Below, piece by piece: positions 12,198-23,765 of a stretch of DNA of 64,000 bases. Positions within the stretch are counted from its first letter, which is position 1. The number at the start of each line of letters is the position of its first letter. A program made the position numbers and the translations under genes. The notes below the pieces were generated by a model, which did no database searches, was not told the origin of the DNA, and saw only the letters and a list, made by a program, of their open reading frames with translations. The DNA comes from Dicyema japonicum (Eukaryota > Dicyemida > Rhombozoa > Dicyemidae): positions 576,310-640,309 of the forward strand of contig RDEW01000015.1 in assembly GCA_011109175.1 (NCBI GenBank). Direction: 5' to 3'.

Positions 12198-13405
12198 TTA
12201 TTTTTTCTTGAATAAATATGATATTAAGGCCACAATAATTATGATCCCAAATAGAGAAAGGTTTATTTTATAGAAAATCTGAAAAAAAATAAAATAAAAC
12301 CTCTGACGAATAAAATAAAGAAGTGATAGAAACGGTGCTTGGATCCTGACTGTTGTTACCAGATGACTACCTTGCAGTCTTTGTAAATGTTGTCCCCAAT
12401 TTGATTGTTGACCAATGAAGTGAACTTCTCGTAGAGACAAAATTCAGAACATTCTATTCTAGTGAGTTAAAATTAACTTGGAATGACTAAAGTTATGAAA
12501 TTTTCCCCGTTGTCGTATACAACTCTCACAAACCACTTCTTTCCGAATTTGTGGAGTTCAAAAAATAAGGCCATCTCGTACCCCGGGTTACTTTCATGTA
12601 TCACACTAAAGTCGGCCAACAGTGCAGAGATCATGACTTGGTTCTTTAAGTTATGAACATTCAAACTCCATAAAAAATCTCAAGTTTTCGCGTGCTGTTC
12701 AATTCGGCCAGTAAAGTATTCAGTTTCATGAAATTCAAAATCTGCTTGAGAACCCCTAAAATGGCTAAATCCGGCTCAAACTTCCACCGGCGAATTTTCT
12801 GATTCGACTGTTCTGATTCTCCAGCTTGTATTGGATAATTTTAAACTGTCTCATTTTCTCAAATGAGGTTGGATCGATTTTCCAGGAAATCGGCAAATTT
12901 TGGACTCTCTGGGGGTTCATATAATTATTACTAAACAGATGATCTCGTCGAAAATTTGGTTAAATTGGGGAAACTTGTTGAGGTCCTTCCTGTCCGTTAA
13001 ATTTGCGATTTCTTGGAACAGGTCCTTCAATGTTACCAAATCCGAAACTTTATTCACCGAATTTATTTTGCTGTACAGATTTGAATTTTTCAGCTTAAAC
13101 AGTTCTATTTTGTATTGCATGCATTCTTCCTGGAATGAAATTTTCTGAAAGTCACTTAAATCCACGAACCGATGACGTGTGGCACCTATTTTTGAATATT
13201 TGTAAGTATTTTCTCGTTGTGTGGTTCTTCAAACAATAATTTTTCTGAACTAATCTCTCAAAGTACCTGAATGACAGAAGAGTTCGATCTGCAGTCGTTT
13301 AAATTATTATAAATCTTAAATAACCGCGTAAAATACAATAACGACGCTTTGTGGAGTCAAATTTTTTGCAAAATGGAAGAGTAGAAGCACGGAAATAAAG
13401 TTCAT
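12198..13405 (-). CDS. Histidine-acid-phosphatase-like type I membrane protein, active-site motifs not visible
   Basis: Multi-exon minus-strand gene. The C-terminal half aligns with lysosomal/prostatic acid phosphatase: GYEMALFFELHKFGKKWF, VRVVYDNGENF, the IPKCSEFC and KDC cysteines, then a transmembrane helix (LFGIIIIVALISYLF) and KKK tail as in lysosomal ACP2. Micro-introns that join these frames: 12931-12909 (23), 12666-12644 (23, tentative), 12477-12454 (24), 12370-12350 (21), 12307-12279 (29). The proposed start (13405) gives a signal peptide MNFISVLLLFHFAKN, followed by a 36-nt intron (13324-13289) and a 22-nt one (13266-13245). Two homopolymer A runs (near 13193 and 12797) need one extra base. 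I cannot find the catalytic RHG near the N-terminus nor the HD motif before NQVMISALL, so it may be a pseudophosphatase or the 5' model is wrong. Confidence 0.68.
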
Positions 13406-14490
13406 TGTTAGTGATTATAAATTTATTTTAAATAATTTTTTCATGCTATATTTACGTCACCGCGGAACAGACTTTGCGATTTTACGTTCGAGTTAATTTG
13501 TAGAGTAATCACAAACGTTCGAGAATTGACGAGTCGCCTAGAGGAATACTCATCCAGGTTGCTTCGAAATTTTGGGCAGACGTGACTTGATGCATCCACC
13601 GCTTCTTTAGTTCCAAAACGTGTATCCAATATCTCCAGATTCTGCCATATCGTCCAGGAAATGGGGGACGTTCACTGTCATGGGCTAAGTCGTTCAGTGC
13701 AATAGGATTACGTCACCAGGTCAACCTTATAAGCCAATAAACGAAATATTCCAAAAACGACAATATTAAGAGATCCTAGAGGACTTACAACGCTGATGGG
13801 GGATATTTGTTATTATTAACTTCGGGTACACTGATAAACACGTTAACAATTAATTAAGTGTAGTTTCCACTGTCACTTAAACAGAGTCCTTACAATTTCA
13901 TGCAATCCACCCAGAACTAGCAAAAAAGAAAAAGACGTCCATTCCTTGAAGTCGTGTAAACCCCTCCAGTGTAGTGGGGGAGAGCAAATAATCCTTGTCA
14001 CCCTGGAACTGGGAGCTACTCTAGTAGGAAAAAAGGAAAGGGGGTACATACGAAACAAACAGAAATATTCAATCAAGTAGCCACGTGGCACCATGATTGA
14101 ATTTTTAATTACTGTGACGAATAAATTATTTAATTATGATTGATAAATCATCCATGAAATAATCCCACGCGGCAAAAATCAAATTTCGCAGGCAGCATCA
14201 ATATTCAGAAATATTTATCTATCCTTGAGTTGGATTGCCCCCATTGGGTACTTGACCGAAGATGTGAATACATACGATAAGACGATAGATATTATCTAAG
14301 AGAACCAAGTCACCTTCTATACAATCTTGACCAGCTAAGTTGACTAAGAATTATGGTTGATGAAAATTCAAGGTTTTAACTTTTCTATGAATTTTTTGGT
14401 TTTGAGTCAAAAATGAAACAAAATTAAATAAGAATTTGACTCCCAACTTCAATAGACTTATTGTTTCATATTTAAACCACCTCACGTCAT
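13406..14490. other. Intergenic between acid phosphatase-like gene and LINE cluster
   Basis: A Met-less open frame of about 65 codons lies on the minus strand at roughly 13710-13510 (contains ERPPFPGRYGRIW), unidentified. Otherwise AT-rich and without a recognised feature. Confidence 0.35.
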
Positions 14491-14499
14491 CTACCGCCA

Positions 14500-14730
14500 A
14501 TTTTTCCAGTAAAAAATTGACTCACACGAGTTCAACGTGGTCAATGACCATTTCGCGTTCTTCCATGCACAAGCTGATCAGGATCCATTAAGCCCCAACA
14601 AAGTCATCGGTCTTATTTCAGAGTCTATGGCCCTTAAAGCGCTTCTACTTGAACAACGACAAAAATTCGTGAGAGCGACCAACCTACCAAACAGCACCCT
14701 CTCACCCCTCATACCTTTTTAAGATACCCC
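14500..14730 (+). other. Possible LTR-retroelement gag fragment
   Basis: A 75-codon frame with FAFFHAQAD and ESMALKALLLEQRQKF. A similar stretch (MALEALLLERK.KF) is readable on the minus strand near 61300. The pattern recalls gypsy-type Gag, but the similarity is short, so this is tentative. Confidence 0.25.
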
Positions 14731-14959
14731 GAAAACCACTTGAGATGCAAAAAGACTCCAAGTCCGTTATGGAAAACGGTTCAAGATGCTCATCTTTGCA
14801 GTTTTCAACTTCACCCATGGCGGTCAAGGATCAACCAGTTACATTCTTTATCTTTAATCCAGAGATCCTGGACAATAAATAAATAATTCTAAGAGTATAC
14901 CATATTTCAAAAAATCAATACTTAATTTCACTTATTTTGACATGGAACACGCTTATATA

Positions 14960-15570
14960 CGCATTTTAGTCCTTGTTTCCAACCCGTACAGTTAGTTCAG
15001 TATTAGACAATAGGAAACGAATAAGTCTTGTGTTATCCTCATCAAGGAAACTCCCAACAACGTCCAACAATGTTTTTCTGTTGACAGTGTCAAACGCATT
15101 GGACACGTCCACTCCCAGAATTTTAAAATCACCCTTGTATCGTTGACAATGGCACATATCCACCTGTGAGACCAAACAGCATATGCGGTTTATTGTCTCC
15201 TTCTGAACCCAATCTGTCCCGGCGACAAAAATTCATAAACATCAAAAGATATGCGACTAAGGGTTATCAGAGATAGTATCTTCCTCAATGTTCCCAGTAA
15301 TATCACTGATCTTAGATTTTTCATCAGTCCCTTGCTCTTTCCTGGTTTTTGCAGAAGAAATAAGATTTCATCACCAAGTTTCACACGTAATCCCGACAGG
15401 TTGAGGCAGTGGCTTCATCTTAGCCTGATGTTTTTTCCTCAGTCCCACACAAACATCCATCACGGATAGAACCGGATGATCATAGTTACATGGAAACATC
15501 GGTTTGCCAGACCAAAAGTAACATTTCAGAAAAGATCTCCAAAGAATTAGAAGATATAATCTCAAGATTA
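14960..15570 (-). mobile_element. R-family LINE, reverse transcriptase fragment
   Basis: Minus strand. Frames contain LQKPGKSKGLMKNLR and RKILSLITLSRIS (palm entrance, 15340-15240), GQIGFRRR (15200), then DFKILGVDVSNAFDTVNRKTL (15135-15075, block A Asp) and TRLIRFLLSNTELTVRVGN (15040-14980). This is the same family as 33044-33440 and 45650-46800. Disrupted by frameshifts, truncated after the NTELTVRVGN motif before the QGD and YADD boxes. Abuts the 5'-truncated J element that begins near 15575. Confidence 0.75.
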
Positions 15571-15574
15571 GGAA

Positions 15575-18300
15575 CTCAGTAAAATCCTTGGAGTGGATTT
15601 AAAGAAGATTGTGGACCTGCCAATGGAGATCCCAGACCATCTAAAAATAATTGAGAAGAGGTCTGAAGATCTTGTTGGTGAATACCCGATCCCTAAGGAA
15701 AAGGCATCGTAATCTAACACTACTTTAGACAGCCACTAAGATTGACGTCCTGGTGGTCAACGAGACCAAGATAAAAAAAACTAATAATACTACAATGGAG
15801 GCATACAACTCGATGGAAATACCATGGGATAACGGCGCCACGGCTGGCACGGGAACCTCCCTCTTTTACCGTGATGACCTACAAGTACGGAACTTGAACA
15901 TCGTCTCGGCCACGCAATGCGAATTCGTGTCCATTGAAACACGTTGCTGCGGATCGTGGACAAACATCGGGGGTCTGTATTCGAAGGATATAAGAGACTG
16001 TGAAAAAATACAATGTCTATACTGGTGGGCGACCTAAATGGCAAGAACGTGAGTTGCGGATGCTACAAAACCAATGGTGACGGACGACAACTGAAAATCT
16101 TGACTGAGAAAGCTGACCTTGAGGTCATGATATCATATGAGCCAAACCATTTATCTCACCATGGTGGAGACATGTTTGGTATGTTCATTTATCACCGGAA
16201 CTGTACACCTATGTGGAGAGACCAAGAACTTTGTGGGATATCGGTAATGACTATATACAACAAGATCTGGTCATGAACCGAGTGCCAGATGTCATCAAAG
16301 ATGTCTTTATAAAATATTACCTTACAAGGAACCTTCAAAGATGGACGAAGGAACCCATATCAACAAATGAAATTGAAACTATGGACCTGGATCTTACAAC
16401 CATCATTGTGACATACAACTATATTCTAAGAAGATAATCTCCGTAAGAATTGACATTTCGCATATAACCTTGGAACTGATTAAATGAAGAAATCGGTTGA
16501 GAACGACGTTAAGACGATGTGTTGATCGGTGGACCACATGGCGCTCACAGAACGACTCAGAATATCCAAAAGAGCTATCGAAGAGAGATTGAAAATGGCT
16601 ATGGAGCACAAGTGGAGGGACGAGCCAACCAAATTGGATGCCAAAGATCCTTCCTGGAAAATTTACAAGAGAATAACTGGCCACAAAAATGATAAAGGAG
16701 ATTGTTATGAACAATCCAGATGGGGTACGCATTCGGTGGAAGAAGGCCCTGTAATCTTCAAAAGCCAACTGGATAAAATTCAGGGAATCAACCCATTGTT
16801 ATTAATCCCATGAACAGATGGATGCTTCACTAGAACTCTGCAATTACTCGCTAAACGCCCTCAGGGATGTTGAGAAGAAAATCACTCTCGAGGAGGTCAA
16901 GGCAGAAATTAGTGCATGCAAGGCCAATGCATCAACATGAAAATGTTCAAAAAAGGACCGGAGACCCTACTGCTCGTCTTACAAAATTTATTCGGCGCAA
17001 CTATAAAATATGGATATATATGGTGGAACAACTCTATAATCAGAATGATTCTTAAACCAGGAAAGTCGGGGAGGACCGTCTCAACTATAGGCCGATCTGC
17101 TTTATATGCTCGATATCCAAGATTATTGAGCGAATTATCTTCAAGAGGCTGTGTCGGCATATAGAAGAGAGCGATTTCCTCTTCGCAGAATAATGTGGCT
17201 TCAGACCATGAAAATCCTGCACCGACTGTATACATCAAATGTTATGTGGACGTACTAAAAGGAACAACATTCCAGAGATAACTAAACATGGTGTGCTTGG
17301 ATATATCCAAGGTTTTCGATATTGTGTGGCACGAAGTCCTCCTATCAAGGTTAGTATCTGCATATATCCCAAGATACTTATTTTTATGGCTTTAAAATCT
17401 TCTACCGGACGGACTTCTCAAGTGCGCAGCGGAGGACTCGTATCCAGAGATATTTCACTCAGAAAGGCGTTCCGCAGGGCTCTGTCCTAAGCCAATTATT
17501 ATTCAATATATTCATGTCCCAACCTCATCGAATCTGAATTTTAAATTATTAATATATGCGGATAATATCCTGATAATGACATGTCTGGCAAAAAGAGGAG
17601 GTTCAAGAAATTTATTAATCAAGTCCAAGACTTGTGTGACCGGAGAGGAATGAAGCTCTTAACGGAAAAGTCGAACTCCATAAGAATCAACCGTATCAGA
17701 AAGCACTATGGATAGCCTTACACGCTTGGAATACCAAGAGTACGTTTGCTCCGCTACCTGAATGTAACAATTGATCACGAAGGCTCATTTCTGGAGGATT
17801 TCAAGTTGAGGAGGAAAAAAGCGCTACAGGCGCTTCTCTGTACGCGTAAGCACTGAGACCTTCCTCTTACTGTGACCTCCAAAATTATTTTGTAAAAACG
17901 CTACTTGGATTCTACAAGAGATGGTTCCACCCAACAATAGACATCTCTACTACCAATATATACTTACGTCAATCAGCTACTGTTGCGTGGCATGGGGTAC
18001 TAACATATCCCACACCAACCTAAAGAAGATAAACTCCCTCTAAGAGAGTAACAAGGACCTTACAAAGATCTTCCTCCTCGATATTAAGACCAACCCCGTT
18101 CGAGGAACTCGTGAGAAATACGGGAGCTCTGCCAAAACCTCTAAACCTCAAAAAAGTCATTCGTCCACACCGGAAATGTGTCGGCACTCGGGAGGAACAC
18201 CGAAAAAGATGAGGCGGCTGCTCAAGGAGGCCGAGATCATCTGACGAAACCTACTCTTCTTTGTTTTGTTGGTGATTCTTGGTTTTAAATAAATAAATAA
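15575..18300 (+). mobile_element. J-family LINE with APE endonuclease and RT, broken
   Basis: 5'-truncated copy close to the elements at 27078 and 30951. Endonuclease: DVLVVNETKIKK (15745, catalytic Glu), GDLNGKN (16028), ANHLSHHGGDMFG-like C-terminus. RT: ILKPGKSG (17050), CLDISK-like around 17295, YADNILIM-like near 17560 on a shifted frame. C-terminus with RKCVGTREEHRKRMR (18170-18215). 3' end aggccgagatcatctgacg then ggttttaaataaataaataaa. Many frameshifts. Confidence 0.8.
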
Positions 18301-18350
18301 AATTATAAAAAGTGAATTAAAATTTAAAAATAATATAATCATTGTATGTG

Positions 18351-18515
18351 ATGGATACTCAACTAAACCGAGGTTATTTAGTAAAACTGTTTATTGATGA
18401 CGATTGGGCTGGTGAGGTTTTCTCTACTTTTGAAGTTGATGATAAATTTACACAAATTTTTGATGAAGATAAAATACCGAACATTCTACCTGATTTAACT
18501 GAACTTAAAAAATAA
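18351..18515 (+). CDS. Small 54-aa ORF, unknown
   Basis: Complete ATG-to-TAA frame of 55 codons, MDTQLNRGYLVKLF..., acidic (IDDDWAGE, DEDK) and ending LPDLTELKK. It is immediately downstream of the repeat tail of the LINE ending near 18300 and upstream of the next LINE. It could be an exon of a host gene interrupted by these insertions. Not recognised; composition suggests genuine coding sequence rather than chance. Confidence 0.3.
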   Translation: MDTQLNRGYLVKLFIDDDWAGEVFSTFEVDDKFTQIFDEDKIPNILPDLTELKK

Positions 18516-18679
18516 TAATTCATAGATTTTTGTTACTAATGAAATTTGTTAATTGATGGTTGTTGTGGATCATCTGTCACAATGTCTGGGCTGTGACATT
18601 TATATCGTCATTTGGTTCGCCGTTTCTGGTGGCGCCAACTGTGGAATTAGTCATGCAGTAAAAAGAATCATTTGCTCAT

Positions 18680-20650
18680 TCCAATCCAAGAAGAATGTCT
18701 TTCTTAAACGGCTCTCTCAGTATTACTCATCTGTCCTGTTAAAAACGCTCTTAATCATCTCTGGAGACATCAAACTTAATTCTGATTGAGAAGATAATCG
18801 AGCTCAGTAGTTTCTTAAAGAAATACGACGTCGACGTGTGTCTCCTACAGGATAAGAAACTGACACACTCTTCCTCCACTCCAACACTTCTGGGATACAC
18901 TGTTATCAGGAAGGACCGCCGGTTTGGCCGTCGAGGAGGAGCTATTACTTTTGTGAGAAGTGAGATCGGGCACACAATAACGCCTTCACATTGCAATCCT
19001 CCATCCTCTTGTGGAATACATTGGGATCTCCAATCGTACAAGAATGGGAAATATCACAATTGCGAGCATGTACATTCCACCTGCCAGCTCCTGCCCAAAG
19101 GAATTTACCTTCACCCTGGATTGTGACGTCAATACCAACATATGCGGGGACCTCAACGCGAAACACCCGACCTAGTACAAAAGTCAAACTGCTGATGCAA
19201 AAGGAAATTTTTTTTCTCTCCACTGGATAACTTCATAATCCTTAATGACTATCGGATGAAACAAGAACACCCTATAGAGCTTGTGACAACACGACATCAC
19301 TTGATTTGACCCTTGCCACCCTAACATTGCTTCTCTTGCTAACTGGTCTGTGATTTATGACTTCCGGAGCGACCACAATTCTATTTTCATTCGATGAAAG
19401 GTACGATCATCTCGGAAAACAGACGAATACTTTCCTGGATTACAGAAACGTTAATTGGAAAAATTTGCTCAATATGTGGACATTAACTTAGCCGATTTCG
19501 ATTCAACTCACTCGATAATGCGGTCTCTTATGTTAAAAAAGATCCAGAAGGCAATGAAGGTATTTATCGAAGAAAGATCAATAATATCTTACATTAAACC
19601 TTTTGATTACAAAACGAAGAGGATTATGAATGAACGTAATCGACTCAAGAGTCTCCAAAGGCCATCACCAGAAATTATATACAGAATTCGAGTGCTTGAT
19701 AGCGAAATAAAGAAAATCTCTAAGAAAAAACTTTATTATGGCGGGACTTGACTAAAAGCCCAGGCACCTCAAAACTTTATTGTGCTCGGTTGACATCCGC
19801 AGGGATTTTGACTGGGTTTCCAGAAAAATCTTAACGAGGAAGATCTATTACTCAGAAATCCCCAGCATTTTCAAAAGATGGCTAGGGAACTAGAAGAGGA
19901 GAAGTCGTAGTAAAATGCTGCCAATCAGTCTCAAAAATTCTTCCAAACGTGCCACAGGTTTCCCCCTTGTCACCGTCGCTTTTAACTTATTCTTGCACGA
20001 TATTCCAATCGGTTTGGACAGAAATTCCATAACCTTCGCGTAATCCGATTTACATAATATATGCTTGCAAGGATATATGTGTGACTACAGCTACGAACAA
20101 ATTACAAACTACTCTGGAAAGACTCCATGATTGATTGAAAGGAAATTCAATGTCAACGTCCACAGAAAAGTCCTATGCCTCTCTTTTTACGTCAAGTTAC
20201 TCGGCCGAACTATTATTGAATGGTTAACTAATTCCCACACAAGAAACAATCAAAGATTTTGAGAGTAACATTGACACCCTCATGACCTTCAGCACACATG
20301 TGTCAAACGTAATCAGTGCTTCGGCACGAAGGTTTAATTCCGTGAAGGTGCTCGTCTTAAAATTTAGAGGATCCTCAAACCGGTCACCATCCACATTGTA
20401 AACCCAATTCATGGGATTAATCATAAGTTATTTGGGAACAAAACTTTGCCAATAAACATGGATAAGATCAACTCCGCTCATGACCAAAACAATCTATCAA
20501 ATCACAGGACTACCAATAAGGGAAACCCCATTTGAGGTCCTTGTGAGGACGTCGGAAGAACGGTGTTATCGAAAATGTATCGGTTCCAGAGAGCAACAAC
20601 GGTAAAGACGAGAATATTGCTGAGAGAAGCCGGATTTTCCTTTTAATTAG
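18680..20650 (+). mobile_element. J-related LINE with 5' GDI motif, endonuclease and RT remnants
   Basis: Begins with LLIISGDIKLNS (18745-18785), the decayed form of the LLLLSGDIExNPGP motif found before the endonuclease in CR1/Jockey-type elements. Endonuclease remnant DVDVCLLQDKKL (18830) and RRGGAITFVRS (18930-18960). RT fragments near 19800 (DWVSRKILTRKIYYSE) and 20030. The C-terminus at 20490-20640 is GLPIRETPFEVLVRTS then RKCIGSREQQR, the J-family terminal motif. Numerous stops and shifts. Confidence 0.72.
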
Positions 20651-20654
20651 TTTA

Positions 20655-21110
20655 CCTGGTGATTTGTGGCTTAATAATTTGGTCAGGGAGAAGGAAACTT
20701 ACAATTTTTGTGAACCCAGCAAAAAACACTCATAGCTTATTAATCAAAGGGAGGAACCAAGGGAGAACTTCAGCTTGTGCCAACCAAATCCATCCACCAA
20801 TAGTCAATTACAGGCTTCCGTTTCCATCCTCTCATATAATATTTGTCACAGACGGAAAGATTGTAATTCCGTGTGAAGAGGGACACCAAGTAAATCGACT
20901 CCATTTCTCATACAAAAGAAGTGCCGTAACATACTATACATCGAAGAAAAGGCTGATAAGGGAATTAGTAGGAAGAGGTCCTAGATCAATTACGTTCAGG
21001 GCTGTTGCTGTTAAGACAAGTGGAGACATACACGGGAAATATATTTATTTTCTCAAGAAGGTGGGAGGTCTAGCTACATTCAAAAGCCATGACGTGAGTG
21101 AAACCTAGTG
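20655..21110 (+). mobile_element. N-family LINE C-terminal (RLE domain) remnant
   Basis: Frame ending at 21108 contains KRLIREL ... ITFRAVAVKTSGDIHG and FLKKVGGLATFKSHD, which aligns with the end of the restriction-like endonuclease domain in the N-family copy at 53918-54982 (RFVPVAIETSG...). The RPDG/WDCT core is not recognisable here, so only the last third is left. Confidence 0.5.
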
Positions 21111-21214
21111 ACTTCTCCAGTTGATCTCAGTGGGAGGTAACACTAAATCAAATGTCGTTTTATTTTATCATAAAATATAACTTTAAAATTTAATCATTTC
21201 TGAATATATCAGTT

Positions 21215-21620
21215 GTCCATTTAAAATATGAGAATAATTTTAGCCATGGAGCCGTTTCAACTCAAATTTGGACTCGCTATACGTGCAGTATATTCAACCG
21301 TCTCTAACTTACGGGTGTGCTGCATGGGGAACCAACTTATCAAACAGGAATATATAAAAATCAATACCTTCCAAAAAATGGCCAGTAAGGCTTTGCAAAG
21401 GTTTTCTTGAACACCTCTAAACCCTAAACCTTTTGAGGAATTAGTGAGGAAAACCGGAGCCTTACTACCCTCCAAAAAAATTATAAAACCCCCGCCCAAT
21501 CCGGAAATGCGTTGAAACCCAGGAAGAACACCGAGCAAGAATGAGATGGCTACTCGAGGCGGCCGGAATCACCTGACGGCTATGTAGTTAATTAATTTTT
21601 GGTTTTAATAATAATAATTA
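21215..21620 (+). mobile_element. J-family LINE 3' end
   Basis: C-terminal RT-associated region: AIRAVYSTVSNLRVCCMGN (21275), INTFQKMASKAL, PFEELVRKTGAL, then PEMR...PGRTPS region corresponding to the CVGTREEHR motif in another frame. 3' signature ggaatcacctgacgg (21568-21582) and ggttttaataataataatta tail. The tail forms the last codons of the minus-strand gene beginning at 21605. Confidence 0.72.
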
Positions 21621-22492
21621 ACCACAGATACAATAAGTACGGTTACGGTAGCTAAGAGACCTTCCACTATCACAAACAGCAGAAAAGAAAGAAGTTCATT
21701 TTTCGCAGTTATGGAACGTCTCCAGTAAAGGGTCATTTGACCTTCTTTAAAAAGTTTGATCTTTAAGTAGTCAAGGTCAGAAGCATTATTGCGCCATTCC
21801 TTTACTGCGACTCCGTGTGGTGTGGGTACTGGGTGTTACTGTTGGGTGTTCCAAGCCTGCGTTTTGTGCATCAACTTTTTGCGTTTTTTGTAGCTGGTCT
21901 ATAAAGATAGCGACAACTTCTTCTTGGGTTGACTTTTTCAATCAGTTTTCAGTATATCTACCAGAAATTTGCACTTTGGGTCTAGTATTCCAGCTCCAGA
22001 TCTCCACATATTGTATATATTTTCTTTTAGAAGCTTGTCTGCGTCTTTTTGGATGCTGCGGATTCTCCTCGACAGGATTTCTACATATAGCGGGTCGACG
22101 CACAGTCTCAATTCTTATTATAGGCGATTCTTTACTGTTATTTTCCGTTTAACATGTTCGAGTAGGTTATTTAACTTTTCGTAGAGTTGGTCTGATGGTG
22201 GAAACTCCTTTATGTGTTGTAGTAGGTCAGCCACCAAGAAAGGATATCCTTTAATATAACTCCAGATGATCTCAAAGTTGCAACTCCGAATGGTGATATT
22301 GTGCTTAGTTCCATCTGGAATTTTCTTAAATTCTACGCTAAAGTACCCCGGCTCCTTACACGTGAGGCGAGTTTCCTCTGATAAAGGGAATTTGCTAAGC
22401 TAATCGCTCCTCTTCATACACCAATATAGTTTCATTCAAGTCTTCGACATGGAGAAAGCAGAATTAGTTCAAACAGGGTTACTCTTTGCCAT
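21605..22492 (-). CDS. Unknown multi-exon gene with C-terminal membrane helix
   Basis: Minus strand. Strong coding signal once micro-introns are removed: 22421-22400 (22 nt), 21961-21933 (29 nt) and possibly 21829-21811 (19 nt). Segments: FPLSEETRLTCKEPGYFSVE (about 22390-22330) and a helical region with FLVADLLQHIKEFPPSDQL; DPLYVEILSRRIRSIQKDAD; STQEEVVAIFIDQLQKTQK; then ELLSFLLFVIVEGLLATV, a membrane span at the C-terminus. The junction near 22125 needs one base or an intron I could not place, and the first exon (ATG 22492, MAKSNP) is uncertain. Tail-anchored topology is likely. The last codons (Asn-Tyr-Tyr-Tyr-stop) come from the repeat tail of the adjacent LINE, so the native C-terminus may be lost. 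Family not recognised. Confidence 0.45.
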
Positions 22493-22559
22493 TGTAAATA
22501 CTTTCCACCTTTTACACGAAAAACTATGAGGACATCTCAATCACGAGGACTTTTAATTT

Positions 22560-23030
22560 TTTGCTTCCTACCTACTTTACTAAGCATTTTTTGCATAAAA
22601 ATTCTTTGGAGATTCTATATAGGAGGAGTCGATCAAAGTTTGATTCCAATACCTGTCCTCTTCTAGTATTCCAATCTACAACAGGTTACTCTGAAAATCT
22701 CTCAACTCCCCATTTACTGTTCGCAGTTCATGAAGTATTCTTGTTCCTTAGCAATAATCAAATACAATAGAACTCATAGTTGTTGGATATATTACATATA
22801 CTCTCAAGAGTATGTCATCTTGTTTATTAACTCGGTAACCTTCAATAGGAACTCCTCCTACTCACCCCGATCAGTTCCTTTATTTATGTACTGACAGAGA
22901 TATTTGGTGAACTCGATGGAATTCCAGAACTCTACATGAATATGTGCATTAACAGTACGTAGGATTTGTGCAAAAATATCATGGATTCGTACAGAAACGT
23001 ATACGCAATCCTATCTGCAATGGATTAATT
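22560..23030 (-). pseudogene. Helitron Rep/helicase remnant
   Basis: Minus-strand frames carry HVEFWNSIEFTKYLCQYINK (about 22935-22876), the conserved HxExxN..KYLxKYINKG block of Helitron replication proteins, followed downstream by RTVNGE and IGILEEDRYWNQTL (about 22690-22640), matching the LGLLEDD.W..L segment of the Helitron helicase region. Order is right; stops and shifts show it is dead. Confidence 0.7.
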
Positions 23031-23337
23031 ATTTAAATCTTTTTTGTTAATAATTTTTTTTTTAATAAATTGTTTTCCCATCATTTAAATCATTTTTAAA
23101 AAAAATATTATTATTTTTTATTCAAAAATCAAAGATAAATCAATTAAAAGTATTGTCTGCAGGCATTGAGCACGCAATGATCGCGAACAAATGGTCTGGG
23201 AGCCATCGTGTCATTCAAAAAAAATTATGCATTCATTGATAGGACACTTAAAAGTTAGTTGTGAACAAATTTCTGATAAAAATTTAGTTTTTTATCCATC
23301 TCTCAGCTGAATCATAATAAATAAATACACTTCAAAG

Positions 23338-23386
23338 AAAAAGTGGAACGCTTCACGATTATGCGTGTCATCCTTGCGCAGGGGCC

Positions 23387-23418
<32 letters not shown>

Positions 23419-23439
23419 TTATATGTCCCGTAGGACATC
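23338..23439 (-). ncRNA. U6: U6 spliceosomal snRNA
   Basis: Reverse complement matches U6 across its core: aaaattggaacgatacagagaagat (with the ACAGAGA box), the AGC triad in attagcatggcccctgc, gcaaggatgacacgc, and gtgaagcgttcc, ending in a TTTTT Pol III terminator (complement of 23338-23342). The 5' stem-loop is gatgtcctacgggacat, a 6-bp stem with a UACG (UNCG-type) loop. About 102 nt, as expected. It forms the catalytic core of the spliceosome, consistent with the micro-introns throughout the window. All catalytic motifs are intact, so it is probably functional. Confidence 0.96.
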
Positions 23440-23453
23440 TAATGACTTCTATA

Positions 23454-23464
23454 CTTTATATATA
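23454..23464 (-). promoter_or_regulatory. TATA box of the U6 gene
   Basis: tatatataaag on the minus strand, 15-25 bases upstream of the U6 5' end, as expected for a type 3 Pol III promoter. No clear proximal sequence element identified. Confidence 0.65.
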
Positions 23465-23765
23465 GAGTGAAATCTATTTTTATTTATAATTTATGTATTT
23501 TTAATAAGAGCTTTAAAATCAAATATTCTTAAACAAAAATTAAATTAATTAATTGTATCTTATATAACAAAAAATGAATTTCTTTATAAAGTAAATATAT
23601 TTCAAATAAACAACAGTTTAATGACTGTTTCGAATTAATGATTTAAGCATGATTCTCGAATAAGGGCCAGAAAAAAGATGTCGTGGACGAGGATGGCTGC
23701 AAAGCATGGTTCAAGAGAAACCCTTGCAGGCTACGCGGAATAGTTCTTAACTAACTAACGAATTA
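23465..23765. other. AT-rich spacer upstream of U6
   Basis: Very AT-rich, no coding signal. May contain the U6 upstream promoter element. The J-like motif gagaaacccttgcag...cg near 23720 is too short to assign. Confidence 0.3.

Noticed and set aside
13441-13629. Minus-strand frame with CPKFRSNLDEYSS, first thought to be an acid phosphatase exon
   Set aside because: It lies upstream of the signal-peptide exon, in the wrong order for the domain; similarity is short.
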